Assembly: GCA_022316685.1 (NCBI GenBank)
Contig: JAKJHU010000065.1
Span: 2,040,322 to 2,104,321, forward strand
Reading direction: 5' to 3'
DNA: 64,000 bases
Source: Progne subis subis
Taxonomy: Eukaryota; Chordata; Aves; Passeriformes; Hirundinidae
The notes under the pieces: model-generated
Database searches by the model: none
What the model was told of the DNA's origin: nothing
Seen by the model: the letters and a program-made list of their open reading frames with translations, nothing else
Shown: one piece after another, positions 12,601 through 26,800 of the stretch
Layout of the letters: each line of letters begins with the position of its first letter
How positions within the stretch are numbered: position 1 is the first letter of the stretch
Program-made: the position numbers and the translations under genes

Positions 12601-15286
12601 TAAACTTCAGTATATATTTTGGTATTTTAATTTTAGTTCATTTTAATATTTGCTAAGTAGAAAATAACTTCACTCGTAGTTCAGTCAGTAGATTGAGGTT
12701 GTTGGCTTTTTCACAGTTTCTGCCAAACAGATTGTCCAGCTGTTTGTTTTGCAGGCATCTCTTGGTAGGATTTGCTGTGAGTGTGGTGGTTGGTTATGCT
12801 GGAGCTGCAGAACATCCAAAAAATCCAATTTCAACCCTAATGCACCTAAACTGAGTTTAAACAAATGATTGAAAGGTGATAGGATCTATATCCTGTTTTA
12901 ACCTTCTCTTCACTTATATTTAAAATTATATTCCTCAACGAATCTTTTCTTACATAAACTTCCTGTATTTGTGTTCATCCTAAACTGAATACACACAGGA
13001 TTTTCAGACTTTTTGGCCATTTTTGTGCTGAAAACCAGACTTCATCCTGAATCTCTATGAATAGTGTTAGTGATGTAATTTTAATATTAACAGCATCTGG
13101 GGTGGGGAAGACTTATTTTTGCCTTTTTTTTTTTTTTTTTTAGAGCAAAGATAATATAGTAGAAAGCAAAAACTAAGGAAAAAGATGATTTTTTTTTTTT
13201 TAAAGAAATACTGATCAGCATTATATTGGCCTGGCAGGGCGATATTCTCTAGATTAGTATCAGGGCAGGGATAATTTAGATATAAATAAAAATAGTTCTG
13301 TATTTCCAGTTTCTCACCTCTGCCTGCTTCTTCTGGCTCTGTATGTTAGGGTACAGCAAACATATGCAAAAGTTTCTGATGGATGTATATTTGAAATGTC
13401 TTCCTTGCAGTCTGCAGTAGTTGGCCAGCATAAACAAGCCAGATAACACAGCCATTGTAGGTCATAGTGACCTACTTCATTTTTGAAGGGCAGGAGAATG
13501 CTCTCCTCTCCTTGTGCTGTGCTTTAGATGGGTTTGGGAACAAGCCCAGCTGAGGGGCTTGGCTTGAAATCTCCCTTTCTCCCCACTTAACAGCACAGGC
13601 TGCTGTGAGGAGTCACTGCTGTTTACAACAACTGGGAAGTGTTGGGCTTTCCATCCCATACCAGTAGTTTGTGCATTGCCTGTATGCAGACTATATTATG
13701 TATAAGCAGACTGCAGGCTGTGTGTATGTATAGTCCATAATATACAGGCTGTGTATTATGGTTCTCTTGAAATATAAAATATTAAATATTTTTTTAAAAT
13801 ATAAAATGTTAAAGCAAACGAGATGCATGTAGAATTGGCACAGATTGCCTTTCAGCTGGCCCAGCTCCAGCAAGTGGTGTTGGGCCGGATTCCTGCTCTC
13901 GTTTGCAGTGGCTGATTTCATCCTTGCCACGTATGCAGTGGTGTTTGTATTTCTGCATACAATCCTTGGGTGCTGGAATAGATACCCTGGACAGCCAGAA
14001 TGCTGCCATGGATCAGACTGCTTGGTTTGCCAGCCAATACCAGCTTTTATGGAGCTGTCAAACTGCTGGGTCCAGCTGGTTCTCTGCAACCAGAGGTTTA
14101 ATTACAGAGTACACAGGGTGGACTAAAAGTGCTCTGGCTTGGGCATGAAGATGAGTGCATCTGCAGAGTCAGTGACTTCCCTCTCAGGTTGGAGAGGGTT
14201 ATCAACCTATGCTGGTGTCTTGCTCCTACCATTTTAAGGCTATTTCTCAGCTAGATCCATTTGATACTACTCAACCTTTTTATCTTATGGTCACTTTGCT
14301 ATTAATAAGATAAATACATCTGCATGCATCTGTCCCTGATGCATTTTATATTCTACATGTGTATTAATTACTTTTGACTCCGTTGAACCAATTAACAAAT
14401 GTGATCAAAGCTTAATGGGAGTTTAGCTCCCATTACCTGTTTTCATAGACAGCCTGAAGTAATGTCACACCAAGTGAGCACAAAGTATTATTCTCTAGCT
14501 TAGAGCAGGCACACTCAAGAATGTGTATAAGCAATTATGGTGTTGTTTTTTCTTTCCTTTTTGCAAGCATGCTTTGCATTGATGTTTTGTGGAGTTTGAT
14601 GAAACTTGTAGGTGAAGGGAAACTGGGGAGACAAAAGCTTAGTATAAGTTTGTCTTCAGTTTTCTGTCCTGAGCATGGCAAGTGAATTTCCTTGTGCCAT
14701 TACTGTACTAATATTTGCTGCCTGAGTTCAGACTTGGCTTGTGGTGCCTCAGGTCCTCCAAGGCAGCAGAGTACTGCTTGGCCAGGGGTGGGGGCTTTGG
14801 TCTGAAAAATACCCAGGGTCACTCAGAAGCTAAACTGACCTGTATTGGCCTTTTCTTGAGACATTTTATGCTTTTCCAGAATGGAAGAATAAGTGGTGTC
14901 TGAACATGTAAGTCTTCAGAATTAAAATATGCCCTGTAGTTTAATTTTATTTGATAACACCATGTGTACTGCACTTTCTTATGTAATGAACCAAAACCTA
15001 ATTGAGGCATGAAATGTCATTAGTACTCCAGTATTCCTGTTTAGCAGATGGAATAATAGTTGTAATAATTGATGGTCTTACTTTCAAAATACGTACTTTC
15101 ACCTGGGCTAAGTATTATCAGAATGATTCTGTCTGAAGTAGGCTTATTATTTTTGGGAAAGAGTTAAGGTGAAAGGGTACACATTCAAGAGACAGTGAAA
15201 GAACAAGTGACAGCGTTTTAAATGATCTGTGCCCATACATGCAGTAAAACCCAGAAAAATAAACAGCAACAGAGCATAGCCCCTGA
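9695..15286 (+). other. Intron before exon 4, no gene seen
   Basis: Intronic sequence. It has an 18-nt T run at 13124-13141, a 13-nt T run at 13189-13201, and a somewhat more G+C-rich patch at about 13480-14140. A short perfect hairpin lies at about 14412-14438 (9-bp stem, taatgggag with ctcccatta). Open frames here show no domain. Confidence 0.65.
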
Positions 15287-15423
15287 TTAATCATACTTTT
15301 AGAAGACTGCAAGTAAAGGTTAAGAAAATTGTTTCTTTCAATGTAAATTATTGTTTCTTTCAGTTAATCATACTTTTAGAAGACTGCAAGTAAAGGTTAA
15401 GAAAATTATTGTTTCTTTCAATG
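15287..15423 (+). repeat. 77-bp tandem duplication
   Basis: The block beginning ttaatcatacttttagaaga at 15287 recurs at 15364, so the period is 77 bases. The first about 44 bases are identical in both copies. The pyrimidine stretch attgtttctttcaatgt appears at the end of each copy, and a further attgtttctttca inside the first copy suggests slippage between short repeats. The near-identity indicates a recent event. Confidence 0.93.
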
Positions 15424-18400
15424 TGAAGTGTTTTTTACAGGAAATGTCAAGTCTTTAATAATCACAGGCACCGATTGCCTGGCTAACTTCTCTCTGCTCC
15501 TCTCACGGTTTGTTGCTGTCACAGGATCTAAATGACAAAGCGTGTAGCCTGAAGACCTAATCCAACCATATTTTGTAACACTAGTAAAAAGGCTTTACAT
15601 TTGTCCAACATATTTCATCTGAAGAAAACATTACTACAACTGGATGCTTTCCAGATTCTGGGTTCAGGCCTGCTCCTTTTGACTTAAAAGACAGTGCTGT
15701 TTAACTCTGGACACAATAAATACTTGCCACACGGACATGAAGGCTTATGTAACAAGGGAAAAGACAACTTGATGCAAACCTACCGAAATAATCTTTTTCT
15801 GCACAAGAAATGTGATGTCTTTTTCTATGTCTATGATTCCTATGGAAAGGGCTCCCCACGTGTGGAATGTTAAGAAGCTCAATGTGCTTTTATAGAAATA
15901 ATAGCTGATTAAGGTGTCCTGCTGAAATAGGAGTCTGGGGAGCTTCAAAAACAAATGTAATAGATTCCAGTCAGATGTGATTGTAGAAACTAGTGTTGAT
16001 TCTTTAATGGAGTTCAAGTGGTGACAATTTTGACCCTAAAGTCAAAAATTGAAGTTATGGACATTAAAGAGATTCACAGAAACAGACTTAAAGTTACAGA
16101 ACAGGTTTATGTGCATACTTTGTCACAGTGTGGAAATTGCCTTCTGACAGAGGGTAAATTAATCATCCTCTTGTGGATCAATTCAAATAAATAGGTGCAG
16201 AGGAAGGATAATAGGATGACTGTGTAAAATAGACTTATTTCATAAGAGGGAACTAACAGCATGACATTTTTCGGCTTGGAAGAATGAGAGAGAATTTCAG
16301 TGGGGGAACATGAGGGGGAGAGGAAAGCTGCTCTAGCTAAAGGGTAGTGTTGGCACAAGAACAGCTGGGTATCAACTAGCTGTGGATAAACCTACATTAG
16401 TGATTAGAAGAGGCTTTCTAAATGCCAGAGGGGTGAGATATGGCAACAGACTTCCAGTAGGAGTGAACAGGACATTCATTTTGGCAGGATTTGGCCCCAC
16501 AACTTCACATCTCAGTACTGTCAAATCTTCTGGAGAAGAGTGCAGCAAAGAACAAAGAAATAAAGTAGGTTAAAAGAGGCAAGTTTGAATTCCCTGGCAT
16601 ATTGTCTTGATTTACCCCAATCCTATTAAAGTATTAGACTGCACGCTTCCTTGTGAAATTATTGTACAAAAATGAGCTTTAGAATACCTGCAAAACCACA
16701 TTCAGAGTTTGGGCAGACTGGTTAATTAGTGCTGCTTCTTTCTTTCACCAAAAACTTTGAAATTAGCGATTGAATAACTTATTGAAGTACATAAAGAGTC
16801 TTAAGCAAATACTAGACCTGCTTTGAGTAGCTGTATGTCATAGGACTCAATAGGAGTGCATGTTTTAGTATCTAAATATATTCTTACTTTTGGACTTCAT
16901 AGAACAGGAAAGAGTAATTTCTAAAGCAAAAGCCATTTCCCTAGTTAGAAAAGCCCATAGTTATTTAATTATGTATACTTTCTGTGGTGCTGAGGTATTA
17001 ATGGCAATGGTGATTTATTGAAATGTACTTTCCCTATGACTTTTGAGCTACTTTCCTAAGTGATAATATATTGGAAAAATATAGATTAATGATTACCTTT
17101 GAAATTAGGACTAAATGAGATACTTAAGTAGAATTGCTGGAATGCCTTTCTACAAAGTAAGAAACTGATGAATTATAATGCAGTTAAGGTGGAGATAGGG
17201 AACTACTTTAAATGTAGTCATATTTTTATCCTTAGTGATGATATATTTGGTACAAGAAGCACCATCAAGGCTGTTGTAGATACTGGTGCAGGACAGACAT
17301 TATGCCAGTGTGGTAATAATGAAACATGAAGTGCTTACCTGTGTGGAAGCAAAACCTAGATTTATTTCTGTGAAATGTTGAGTGATGTTGCTGAAAATGT
17401 CACAGTTAACATTAATTACAGGTAAGAAGAGTAAATCTAATATCACTTTTTTATTGCAGTGAGGTCATGCATTTGGGTTTTTTTTTAGTGTTTCAGGTCA
17501 TTCAGCAAACTTTTACTGCAGGGCTCACTGTATCTCTACACCAAATGCTACTGTAGGAAATTGTACAATTGCTGGATGCCTCACTAAAATTACATGACAT
17601 TGTCAGACAACAGAAAAATTGGTCTCTGAAAGAATCAATTTTATTTATGTCTGAAGAGTTGTGTTCTGTGATAGCGAATGTGGAGTCTTTCAACATTGAT
17701 TCTTCAAAAGTTCATGTCTGCATCTAATTTAATTGGTTTCAGTAGCCTTATTTTTGAGTTATGCCAGAGGAAATCAAAGAACTGATTTTCTTGTGGAGTT
17801 ATGATCAATTTCAAATAATTGTAACTTTAAGGCTAATCTGCCTTTCAAAAAATAACATTATTCCAAGCTATTATAGAAGTGAATCTGTGCTCCTATTTTT
17901 ATATTCTTCACTTCTTTAATACAAAATTCTGTGAGTCATCAGTGAAACTTTTTATCATTAATATCATCAGTTGTCGTTGTGAGTAAATGAAAATTTATAT
18001 TTTGTGTTGCCTGTGATCTGTTAGAAAAAACCCAAACCCTAAGCTTTTAATTCTGAGTTAAGATACCACTTAATTTTTCAAGAAGAAAACCCAGATTCTT
18101 GGTCAACCCAACCAAGAGAAAACCAAGAAACTGAGATTGTTTGGCCAACAAGCGCACTGTACTCTTGCCAGTGTGTTTTTACATTGCACTTGTTCTTCAG
18201 CATTTTTCATTTTTAACTATAATTCAGGATGAACTAAGCAGGCAGATTAAAAGCTTTCCACTCTCTGTACACTGTGTTAATTATGGAGTGCACATGCATT
18301 CAGAGCTTTGAAGGGCCTTCTTTGGGTGTGTAGCTTTGTTAAATAGGGATCAAAAGATTTAGACTTACATGCTATAACCCCCAAATGACTGGTTAATATT

Positions 18401-20339
18401 TAAAAAGGAAATGGTGTCCTTGTTGAATTATCAGGTTTGAAATATACACTCATGTTGAGAGTGGAGGTTTGTTCCCTGGCATGTCAGCATGGAATTTAAA
18501 TGTTCCAAAATAAGTACATGGTTTCTGTGGGGCTTTATGATTCCTCAATCATAATATATGTAAGTATTAGGAAGAAATTAATGCATGTAGTCCAGGGGGT
18601 CATTATGGAGTGCGTTGTATTTTACTTGCTCTTTTAGAATATGGCCTGTATGTATTTGTAATTAAGAACTATTTTTGTTTCCAGAATAGACAGATTTTAG
18701 GTCACAATTTTTAGTAATCTGTAAGATTTTTTGGAGATCAGGGCAACTGTAATTGTTACATACTTTTCTGTGAGGTGACTTTATCACCGTGTGCAAGTCA
18801 GAATTTGTTGCTGGTATTTTTGCCCGTTTTTTAGCTTAAAAAACTGATAAACCCAAACCAAACCACAAAACCAGCCAAACATAAAGAAGTTCAGATCCTT
18901 AAAAAGGATGTGAACTAAGCCATGTGATATGGCTGAATTTCCCTGGAGGAGGAGGAAGGTGTCAGTTACGATTAATGTGAGCAACATTTATGGCCCTGGA
19001 GATGTGACCTCTCGTTACAGTAAATGTGACAGCATGAATTACTTTCAATTACAGTGAACTACATTCAGCTACATTAGTTCTGACACACCTCACTAGGAGA
19101 ATGCTGCTGTGGTAGCTTTAACCAAAGGAAAAAAAAGGCAAAAACTTCTGAGTGCAAATGTGTGCGTCACTTGAGCAGAGCCATTGGGTTCAGACTGTGA
19201 CGTATTATTGCTTCAGGTTTTACACACTTCTGTTACATCATTTTTTACTTCCGCTGGCACTTTCAGGTTTATGCCTTGGGTGCTGAAAAATATGAAAAAC
19301 ACCTTTTAAATATACTGTGTATAATAAATGCAAATGCAGATTTATTTTTGTTTAAAGATTAGATGAATTAGCCTTTTTTACTTTCTTCAGATAGTAACCT
19401 GCACCACTGCTTGGAATGGTGAAATGAGGTCTATTATCTGTCAGCATGTCCAACATGTCCCATTTTGTACGGCATAACTACCTTTTAATCTTTATTACCA
19501 CTATGGATTTATTAGTACAAATTAAATATATCGTATCGCAGGATATTTATCACTTGACAGAAGTAGTTCTTATAATGTCACTACTTTTTCCTTCAAGCTT
19601 CTGTTATCACGCTTCAGTTTCTACCTCTAAGCTTTCACAAAAAATGAAAGATGCCCAGGGCAGAAGTCAACCTTTCACTTTTGCTACAGAGGAGATGCCA
19701 TCTATTTCACGCTGTGCTAAGTATTCCATCGAAACACGAGTAAAACAGTGCCTTTGGCAAGTCATAAATTAGAAATAGCACTAAGCAAAGGAGATAGCTT
19801 TAATTAAAGCGTTTTGTTGCACTTTGAGGACTTGATTTGTAGAATATTGGGCTTTTTTTTCTGCAGAGCTGAAGACCCTCTTTTCAAATTCGAGGGATTG
19901 GTGTCAGAAATAGAAAACCTGACGTCAAATTGTCACTTCGCAAAAGGAAGCAAAAAATGGTGGTTGCTGACTTCCAAGTGATTCTGAATTAAGCCTGGGG
20001 AGCGTAAATTCCTGCTAGTCTTCCTCCAATGCTAAGGATTCATTTTCAACCTTCATTTTTCCAACATTTTTACTGGCTGTTCAATGTGTAGTATTGAATT
20101 GTGAAAATATTTGTAAGTTTGTTTCAGTGCTCATTTTAAAAACCAATGTACACTATAAACTGAATTTCATATGTCATCAACTCCCAGGCCATTAGGTACA
20201 AAGATTTGTATTTTAGTTACACTCACTGAAATTGAATCAAATAATTTTGAGAGCTGTCTTCAAATCACTAAAACAGTGGGAGACTAATGAAATTTTCAGT
20301 TCGGCTCTTCTGGCTGTGAAATATCTTTACTTAGACAAT
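15424..20339 (+). other. Intron before exon 4, no gene seen
   Basis: Intronic sequence with an A/C-rich low-complexity patch at 18836-18885. The segment around 16380-16500 faintly resembles degraded CR1 but is too diverged to call. No exon with plausible splice sites and channel homology was seen. Confidence 0.6.
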
Positions 20340-20845
20340 CAAATTACCTTGAATCCTGTGTCTGGTTTTGGGGCCCTCATTTCAAAAGGAGATTGAGGTG
20401 TCTGAGTGTGTCCAAAGAAAGGCAGTGTAGATGTGGAAGGGTCCAGAAAGTCCTACAAGGAGCAGCTGAGGTTGTTTAGTCTGGGGGAAAGGAGGTTTGG
20501 GGGTCCTTATCACTCTGTACAACTCCCTTAGAAGAGATTGTTGTCCTCTACTGAATCTGAAGAGAAAGGACGAGAGGAAATGGCCATTTAATTGTCGGGA
20601 AAGGTTCAGATTAGATATTAGGGGAAAAAAAAACCCAAACCAAAACATTGAAAGAGTGGTTAGGCTTTGGAACAGGCCACGCAGGGAGGTGGTGGAGTCA
20701 CCATCTCTCAAACTGTTCAAGAGGCATCTGAAAGTGGCACTTGGGGATCTTGGGGATATGGTTCAGGGGTGATTATGGTGGTGGTGGGTTGATACTTGAA
20801 CCAGGTGAACTTGAAGGTCTCTTCCAACCTTGATGATTCTGTGAC
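20340..20845 (+). mobile_element. CR1 LINE, 5'-truncated 3' end, sense orientation
   Basis: This segment carries landmarks of the avian CR1 3' region in order: a block like tgtgtctggttttggggccc; then caaggagcagctgaggttgt; then ggaacaggccacgcagggag followed by gtggtggagtcacc; and at the end ggtctcttccaacctt followed by tgattctgtg. The copy is 5'-truncated, as is normal for CR1. It has internal indels and an A-rich insertion near 20620-20645, so it is inactive. The short open frames inside are relics of the ORF2 end and 3' untranslated region. CR1 dominance is a strong pointer to a bird or other sauropsid. Confidence 0.9.
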
Positions 20846-23800
20846 GTTCAGTGCATGCATGGCTTTTAAATTCTGTACATATAGCTGAAAGAGGAAAAAA
20901 AAAAATGGTTTTAGCCCTTGGTCTCTGGGATTGAAAGAATATATTTTTTTCTTGCCTACTTGAGGATGGTAGTGACTTTGGTTCTTTAGGGGAGAAAGCC
21001 CAGTTTTTCCAAAAGGGAGCTAATGGCTTTTGTTTCATGTAATTACTTTGAAGAACACTGTTTCTAAATGTGCTTTAGGGGCTATTCCACTGAATAGATG
21101 GGAGAGAAAATTGCAGGGACTATGGCATTCTGTATCAACTGGAAAGCAGTTTTATAGGTGAAAGAAAAGCAGATGTTGGTGTACTCAAACTGTCTTATAG
21201 TCACAACAGAAGTGAACTTGAAACAATGACAGAGCACTTAGGAATATATTATTGTGGACAGTGAGTTCTCTGGAAACCAAAACTGATATTCCAGAAAGGG
21301 GAATAAATTAAAACAGGCTTAGATGCAGTTCAGATGGGAATAATAACAAAATAATCTTGATCAAGTGTTCTGTGTGAAGAAGTGGAAAATGAAATAAGAC
21401 ATTCAAAACCTAAATACATCTCCTGGGATGCCAAATGGTATGGGAATGAAAGGAAGGAAGTGATTTTGCATTGTAACTTAGAGATTACAAAGATGCGCTT
21501 AGAAGCACTTGCAGAATCTGGAATTGTGATGGTAGCAGGCACTGGAGGGACCCTGAATTATGTTAGCAGCATTCCACAAGATAGAGGGAAAACTGATTCA
21601 TCCATAAAGAAGCAAAAAATGTGGCTTTAGGGCAGGCAGACTCATATTTTCCTTTCTGTCAGGAGCTGAAGGTTTTTATCACTAAGGTTTGATCTGCAGA
21701 TCAGAGGAAATGGATGAAAATGTTTTCAGCTTTATTCAGGTTATTTCAGTTGTTTCTACTGTGGCAAGTTTTCCTGATAGCTTAGCAGTGGATATCAGTA
21801 GTGTTCCATGGCTTTTTTTTTTTCAGTGTTGGTACATTTGGGGTTACTTTGAGCGCTTTTCTACCATGGTTAGAATGAAGAAAACAGGAAAGCTTCATGG
21901 TGACCATGCTAAATGTTGGCATTTTTAATGAATTTTCGTAACAGTGGATCACTGTACCTGAGCACTGCTGAAATTAAAGCAGGTATATCATGGGTTTTCT
22001 TTGTGGACTGGATTATAAATTGTTGGTTTAGCTGCGCTACTTTTACATTTTTTTCTTGCAACTCCTCTGTATTTATGGAGAGCCATCCCACCTTTCTCCT
22101 CCATGAGCTCTATGTTTTGCAGTGGAGCAAAGGGCTGATGTGGAACACTGTCAGGTCAAAGGAGCACATTTCCCTTGTATCTTCTCTACAGATCCTCATT
22201 TTCTTTGTTATGGAACAGCCAGAGCAATCTAACCCTCAGACGTGCAATGAAAATGTTTCTATGTTTATTTAGCCTCGTGTTTGAGTTGAAAGAACACAGA
22301 GGGCTCTTCTTTCATAATCATCCAAATACTTAGTGGATGCACAAAATGGGAGTCTTCCTACATTTTATTGCTTCAGGGAAATACCAATTTACAGCTGCAT
22401 TATATTCCACATATCTGGAATTTACTATGAGATATTCTTTTAAAATAAAGTCTTTTATTAGGGCACTATTTGTTTTTTGACTATTAAATAAAATTTTTAT
22501 TAAATAGATACTTCAAGCATTTGGCTCGAAAACTACCACAGGACAAGAAAACTGCAAAGGAGAACTTGTTAAGCAAACTGAGACAATCAAGGATAAAGTT
22601 GTGCTTTAACATTTTCATGGCTACTGCAGACCATTCTCCTGTCAGTTTGGATAAATGCATTTTTTTGCTTCCTTACATTGTTGTTCTGGGCAGCATCTAC
22701 CAGGAATATTCTGTCCTGCCTTCTCTTTTAGTGGAAAATGTATTTCATCAGCAACGTTGCTGTTGACATATCCGTAGTTTATGACTTCTAGTGCTCTGGC
22801 AGGTTGTGTATTATATAAATAATACAGTCTTTCTAGAATTGTTGGAGTGGTTTTTAGTGCAGTACTTGCTTTTACCTGTTAACAAATACATAGAGTAAAT
22901 TAAAGTGTATCTAAGGAGTCAGGAATCAAGTCATTCTCTAAAAGAAAAGAATTGTGAAGAGGTGATAGTGTGTAGCACGTAGTTCTCAGAAGGGCATTAG
23001 ATATATTTCACACTGGAACTTATTTAACAATCATACCTTCCTCTCAGCATGGAATCATCATATCCACATCATGTATTGCATTCAGCATCTTCTGTATGAA
23101 ATTCTAGTGCTGAGCTGATGTTAGGATGCATTAAAAAGAATACATCTTTTTATACAAGAAATACAGATTTCTCTGAAGAAATTTCTTAACTTTGTTATAC
23201 CAATGTAAGGGATTCACATTCTCTAGTACTTTTTAAAGCCCTTGAAATAATATTTTTAAAATATTTTAATTCTGTAGCCAGTTGTGATACAGATACCCAG
23301 TCCTGGTCATGGAAGTTGACTGCTCTCCAAAAGCAGAGGGTTCAAGAAATTATCCTTGATGCTGCTGGTTTGCAAGGGGCAATAGTAGAGCACAAGACCA
23401 CATAGCTCCCAGATTGACAGCTGGTCTGGGGCTCTTCCATTTGAAATTGGAGCAGGATAGTTAGAAAAATTCTGATGAAGTAACAGGCCTAACCATGTCC
23501 TCCCTTTGTATTCACCTCAAAGTCAAACCGTTTCCACTGTTACAAAAACCAATCAACAAAGAAACCCCCCAAAGCAAACAAATGAAACAAACTCAAACCA
23601 AACCCCACCAAACTAAATTATTAAGCCTTACATAATACAAATTTCTACAAATAATTCTGTAGATTTAAACTGACAAAGAGCTAATGGAGTCATATATCTG
23701 ACAGATTAATGAGTACAGCATCATGATGAAACCAATTTATCAGTTTTGTCCAGTTCTTTTGTAATGAAAGTGAAAATTAGATTTGCAATCAGATGAATAA

Positions 23801-26800
23801 ATCAAGGAAAAAAAACACCTACTCAAGGAATGTCATTGTTCTGTTTCTTGGCTGACACTATCAGTGCAAAACAGAACTACACACCCCATCTGTTCTCCAT
23901 ATTGTTTTAATTTTTTTTTTTTTTTTAACAAAGTCCTTGACGTTCTTAAAACACAGCACTGGGTCGTTACAGAGCTGTGAATGTTTGGTCTTTTCCCTTT
24001 CTTTTCATTTGGGATGCCATATTCCTTCAGAGCCAATCATGGAATTGTTGGTGTGTTGGGACAGGCTTTTGCTTTGGCAAGCTCACCTACAGGAAAGCTG
24101 AGTGCAGAACTGGTGTGAGAGCCACTCCCGTGCATTTCAGGATTGTGTTGGTCAAAGAGGGAAGTACATGGTTTGGAAAACCAGGGAAAAAAATGGATGT
24201 TGTTAGCGGGTAGGTTTAAATTCAGGCTATTGCAGCATCACCAGAGTAATTAAGTTTTTATAACAGCATTTTAAGAAACATATGAGCGGTCTCAATATAT
24301 GTTTTTGAAGTATGATCAGTAAAAAAATAGAGCAAGAGCTCACACAAGAGTATTTTAAAAGCAGATTTTTCCATCTGTTTCATTGTGAAATGCCAAAATA
24401 ATTACTGTTTGGCGAGATTTTTGGTCTGTAGTTTTTCTCTTTTAAGGAAAAACACATTCTTTTAGCTTTTGTAGTTTTTTGGGTTTTTTTGTTTGCTTTG
24501 TTTTTTTAACCTAGCTTTATTTAAATACAATAGACTTAATACTGTCAGTTCTCCTGTCTGTTTTCTGCTTGTGGGTTTCTGCACAGTCAGAAAGAATTTA
24601 TAAGGATTACAAAATGTTCTTGATTTTTAAATTTTCAGAATTTGAATATGTTCACGAAATTATCTGAGACCTACTAATATTCTCATAGCCTGGTTTCTGG
24701 CCAGAGCCTGGTGTTTGTTTATTTCTTATAAAGAAATAACATTGATAGTAGGTATCAAAATATATTTAACCTTAATGCTGTTTTATGACTAGATGTAGGT
24801 TTAATTCATCTCTTGTCACTGATTCTGTCCAACTATGTAAGGGAAATGATTAGATCATGTGCCCATATACACAAATATTCTCTTCCACTTATTGTGCTGG
24901 CCTTGTTTACCTGAATATCGTCAGTTAGATGGGGGCAGAACAACACCCAAGTAAATTGGTTTTTATTCCAGGTATATTCTTTGTTGCTTAGTTGGCCTGC
25001 TTTCATTTGTGCAATTCTTTGGAATACTGTGCTGAATCTTCAAGTGGGTTTAGGACTGAAGCTCACGTGCCACTGCCTGCTGGCATTTCTACAACCTGCT
25101 TTTCACACCTTGCAAGAACGCAGTCATTGCCAAGTGATTGCTTTGTGGGCCCTTTCTTGATAACTTTTTTTTAGTAGATGGTCAATTTGCAGGAGTTCAC
25201 TTTTGCTTTTAGCTATTTATGATCAAATTTTCAAGATCACACCATTCACCTCGTTTCTTCAGAACAAGGTGGAGCGGAAGGGTTCTCTGTGCCTTTGTGA
25301 GTGTGTGTGCAAGGCAGAGCCAATAGTGAATTTATTAATGTACACACAGAGTTGGATGTCTGTTGTTTTTCCCAGCTGTTGCTCAGCAAAGCTCTGCATT
25401 ATCTGTCCCAGAGCAGAGCTCTGCCTAAATATAACAGAGGAAAAAACAGATAACGAGGTTGGGGGTTTTTCTATTTATGAACAGAAAATACTTAATGTGT
25501 ACTAAAAAGAACTCTTACATGGATAAAACCAGTCTGGCTCCACACAGATGCCTGTCATCTGTATGAAGAATCGCAATTTGGATGCAATGTTTTTCTCTCT
25601 TATGAGAGAAAATTCTTATTTACAGAACAGAGGTGTTTACATCTCCATTATTGTGTTACAACGTAAAGTGCAAAATGCACGATTAAGAATATGAGAAGCA
25701 GTCACATTCAAAGATGAAATACAGGTCTACAGTGTATTTAGAGGAAGGGATTGCAGGAAATAATGAAAAATGTAATAAGTGTTAAATATGCTCTGCTTAT
25801 TCATCTACCTCTGGCTGCCAGAACCTGTCAGATGAAAGTAAAACTAAAGCTGTCTTTGAACTTGAGGTGTTATTTCAGTGATGTAAGTTATTTAAATGCT
25901 CCTTCAGACTACATTGATTCAAAGGAACTTTAAGAAACTTAATTGCAGTTAATTTTAATCACACCTCAGCGTATATCTTGTGCACCTATTTTGTTCCTTT
26001 GCTGTGCTGAGTATTTGAGATGTTCCTATTGCACATTCTGTTCCTGCAAACACAAATGCCTGCTTGAGATCTGGAGGGTGCAACTGTTGTCAATTGTGAC
26101 CAGAACACGGATCGTGAATCCTCAGTTCAAAAAAGATGAAAGGATTTTGTGTTCTCTCTGCAAACAGCAAAAACCATTGCGAGTGAGATTTGTTGCTTGG
26201 CAGTAGTACTGGGAATGTGAAATCTTGTTCATCTGATGTTGAACTGGTGTGAGAATGTTCACACTGTGTAACACCTACTGATTTCTACTCCTAAGAATGG
26301 AGTTTGTACTTGGTGCTGACTTTCAACTATCAGCCTTGCCATCAGATGCACCAGCCTGAAAGGCCAGAGCATCTGGATCTGCAGTGATGTGACGGTGTCC
26401 TGCAAAGCCCCTCGAATGACTGGAGACGTTTCTGGGCCCAATGCCAAATTCCTGCCCAGTCTTGCCCTGGATTTTGCATGTATTCAATGTATTCAAACAT
26501 AAAAGGTCTCATGTACGTGAGATGTGCACTTCAAGTATGGAAACGATGTCTGTTGCCTGGGTCTGTATTAAAGGAGTATAATTTTGTGTACGGAATTATA
26601 TTTTTCTAAAGTTACTGCAGAGCACCGTCTAAAGCAAAGCTGCACTTACAAGGACAGTAATGCAGACATCTGACAAAGTACAGAGCAGTGGTTGTGTTCC
26701 CTCCAGTGGGTCAGGGATGATGAGGATGGTGAAACATGATTTAATTGGATTAATCAGAACACGAATCCTTAAAATGTTTTTCAGACTTGCTCTCCTTGTT

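Noticed and set aside
14412..14438. Short hairpin with 9-bp stem as a possible small RNA precursor
   Set aside because: The stem is far too short for a microRNA precursor and nothing extends it.
16380..16500. Possible old CR1 fragment
   Set aside because: Only scattered short resemblances. Too diverged to support by eye.
17241..17332. DTGAG-like peptide resembling a retroviral aspartic-protease motif
   Set aside because: The open stretch is only about 25 codons, ends at a stop soon after the motif and has no other protease or retroviral sequence around it. Chance match.
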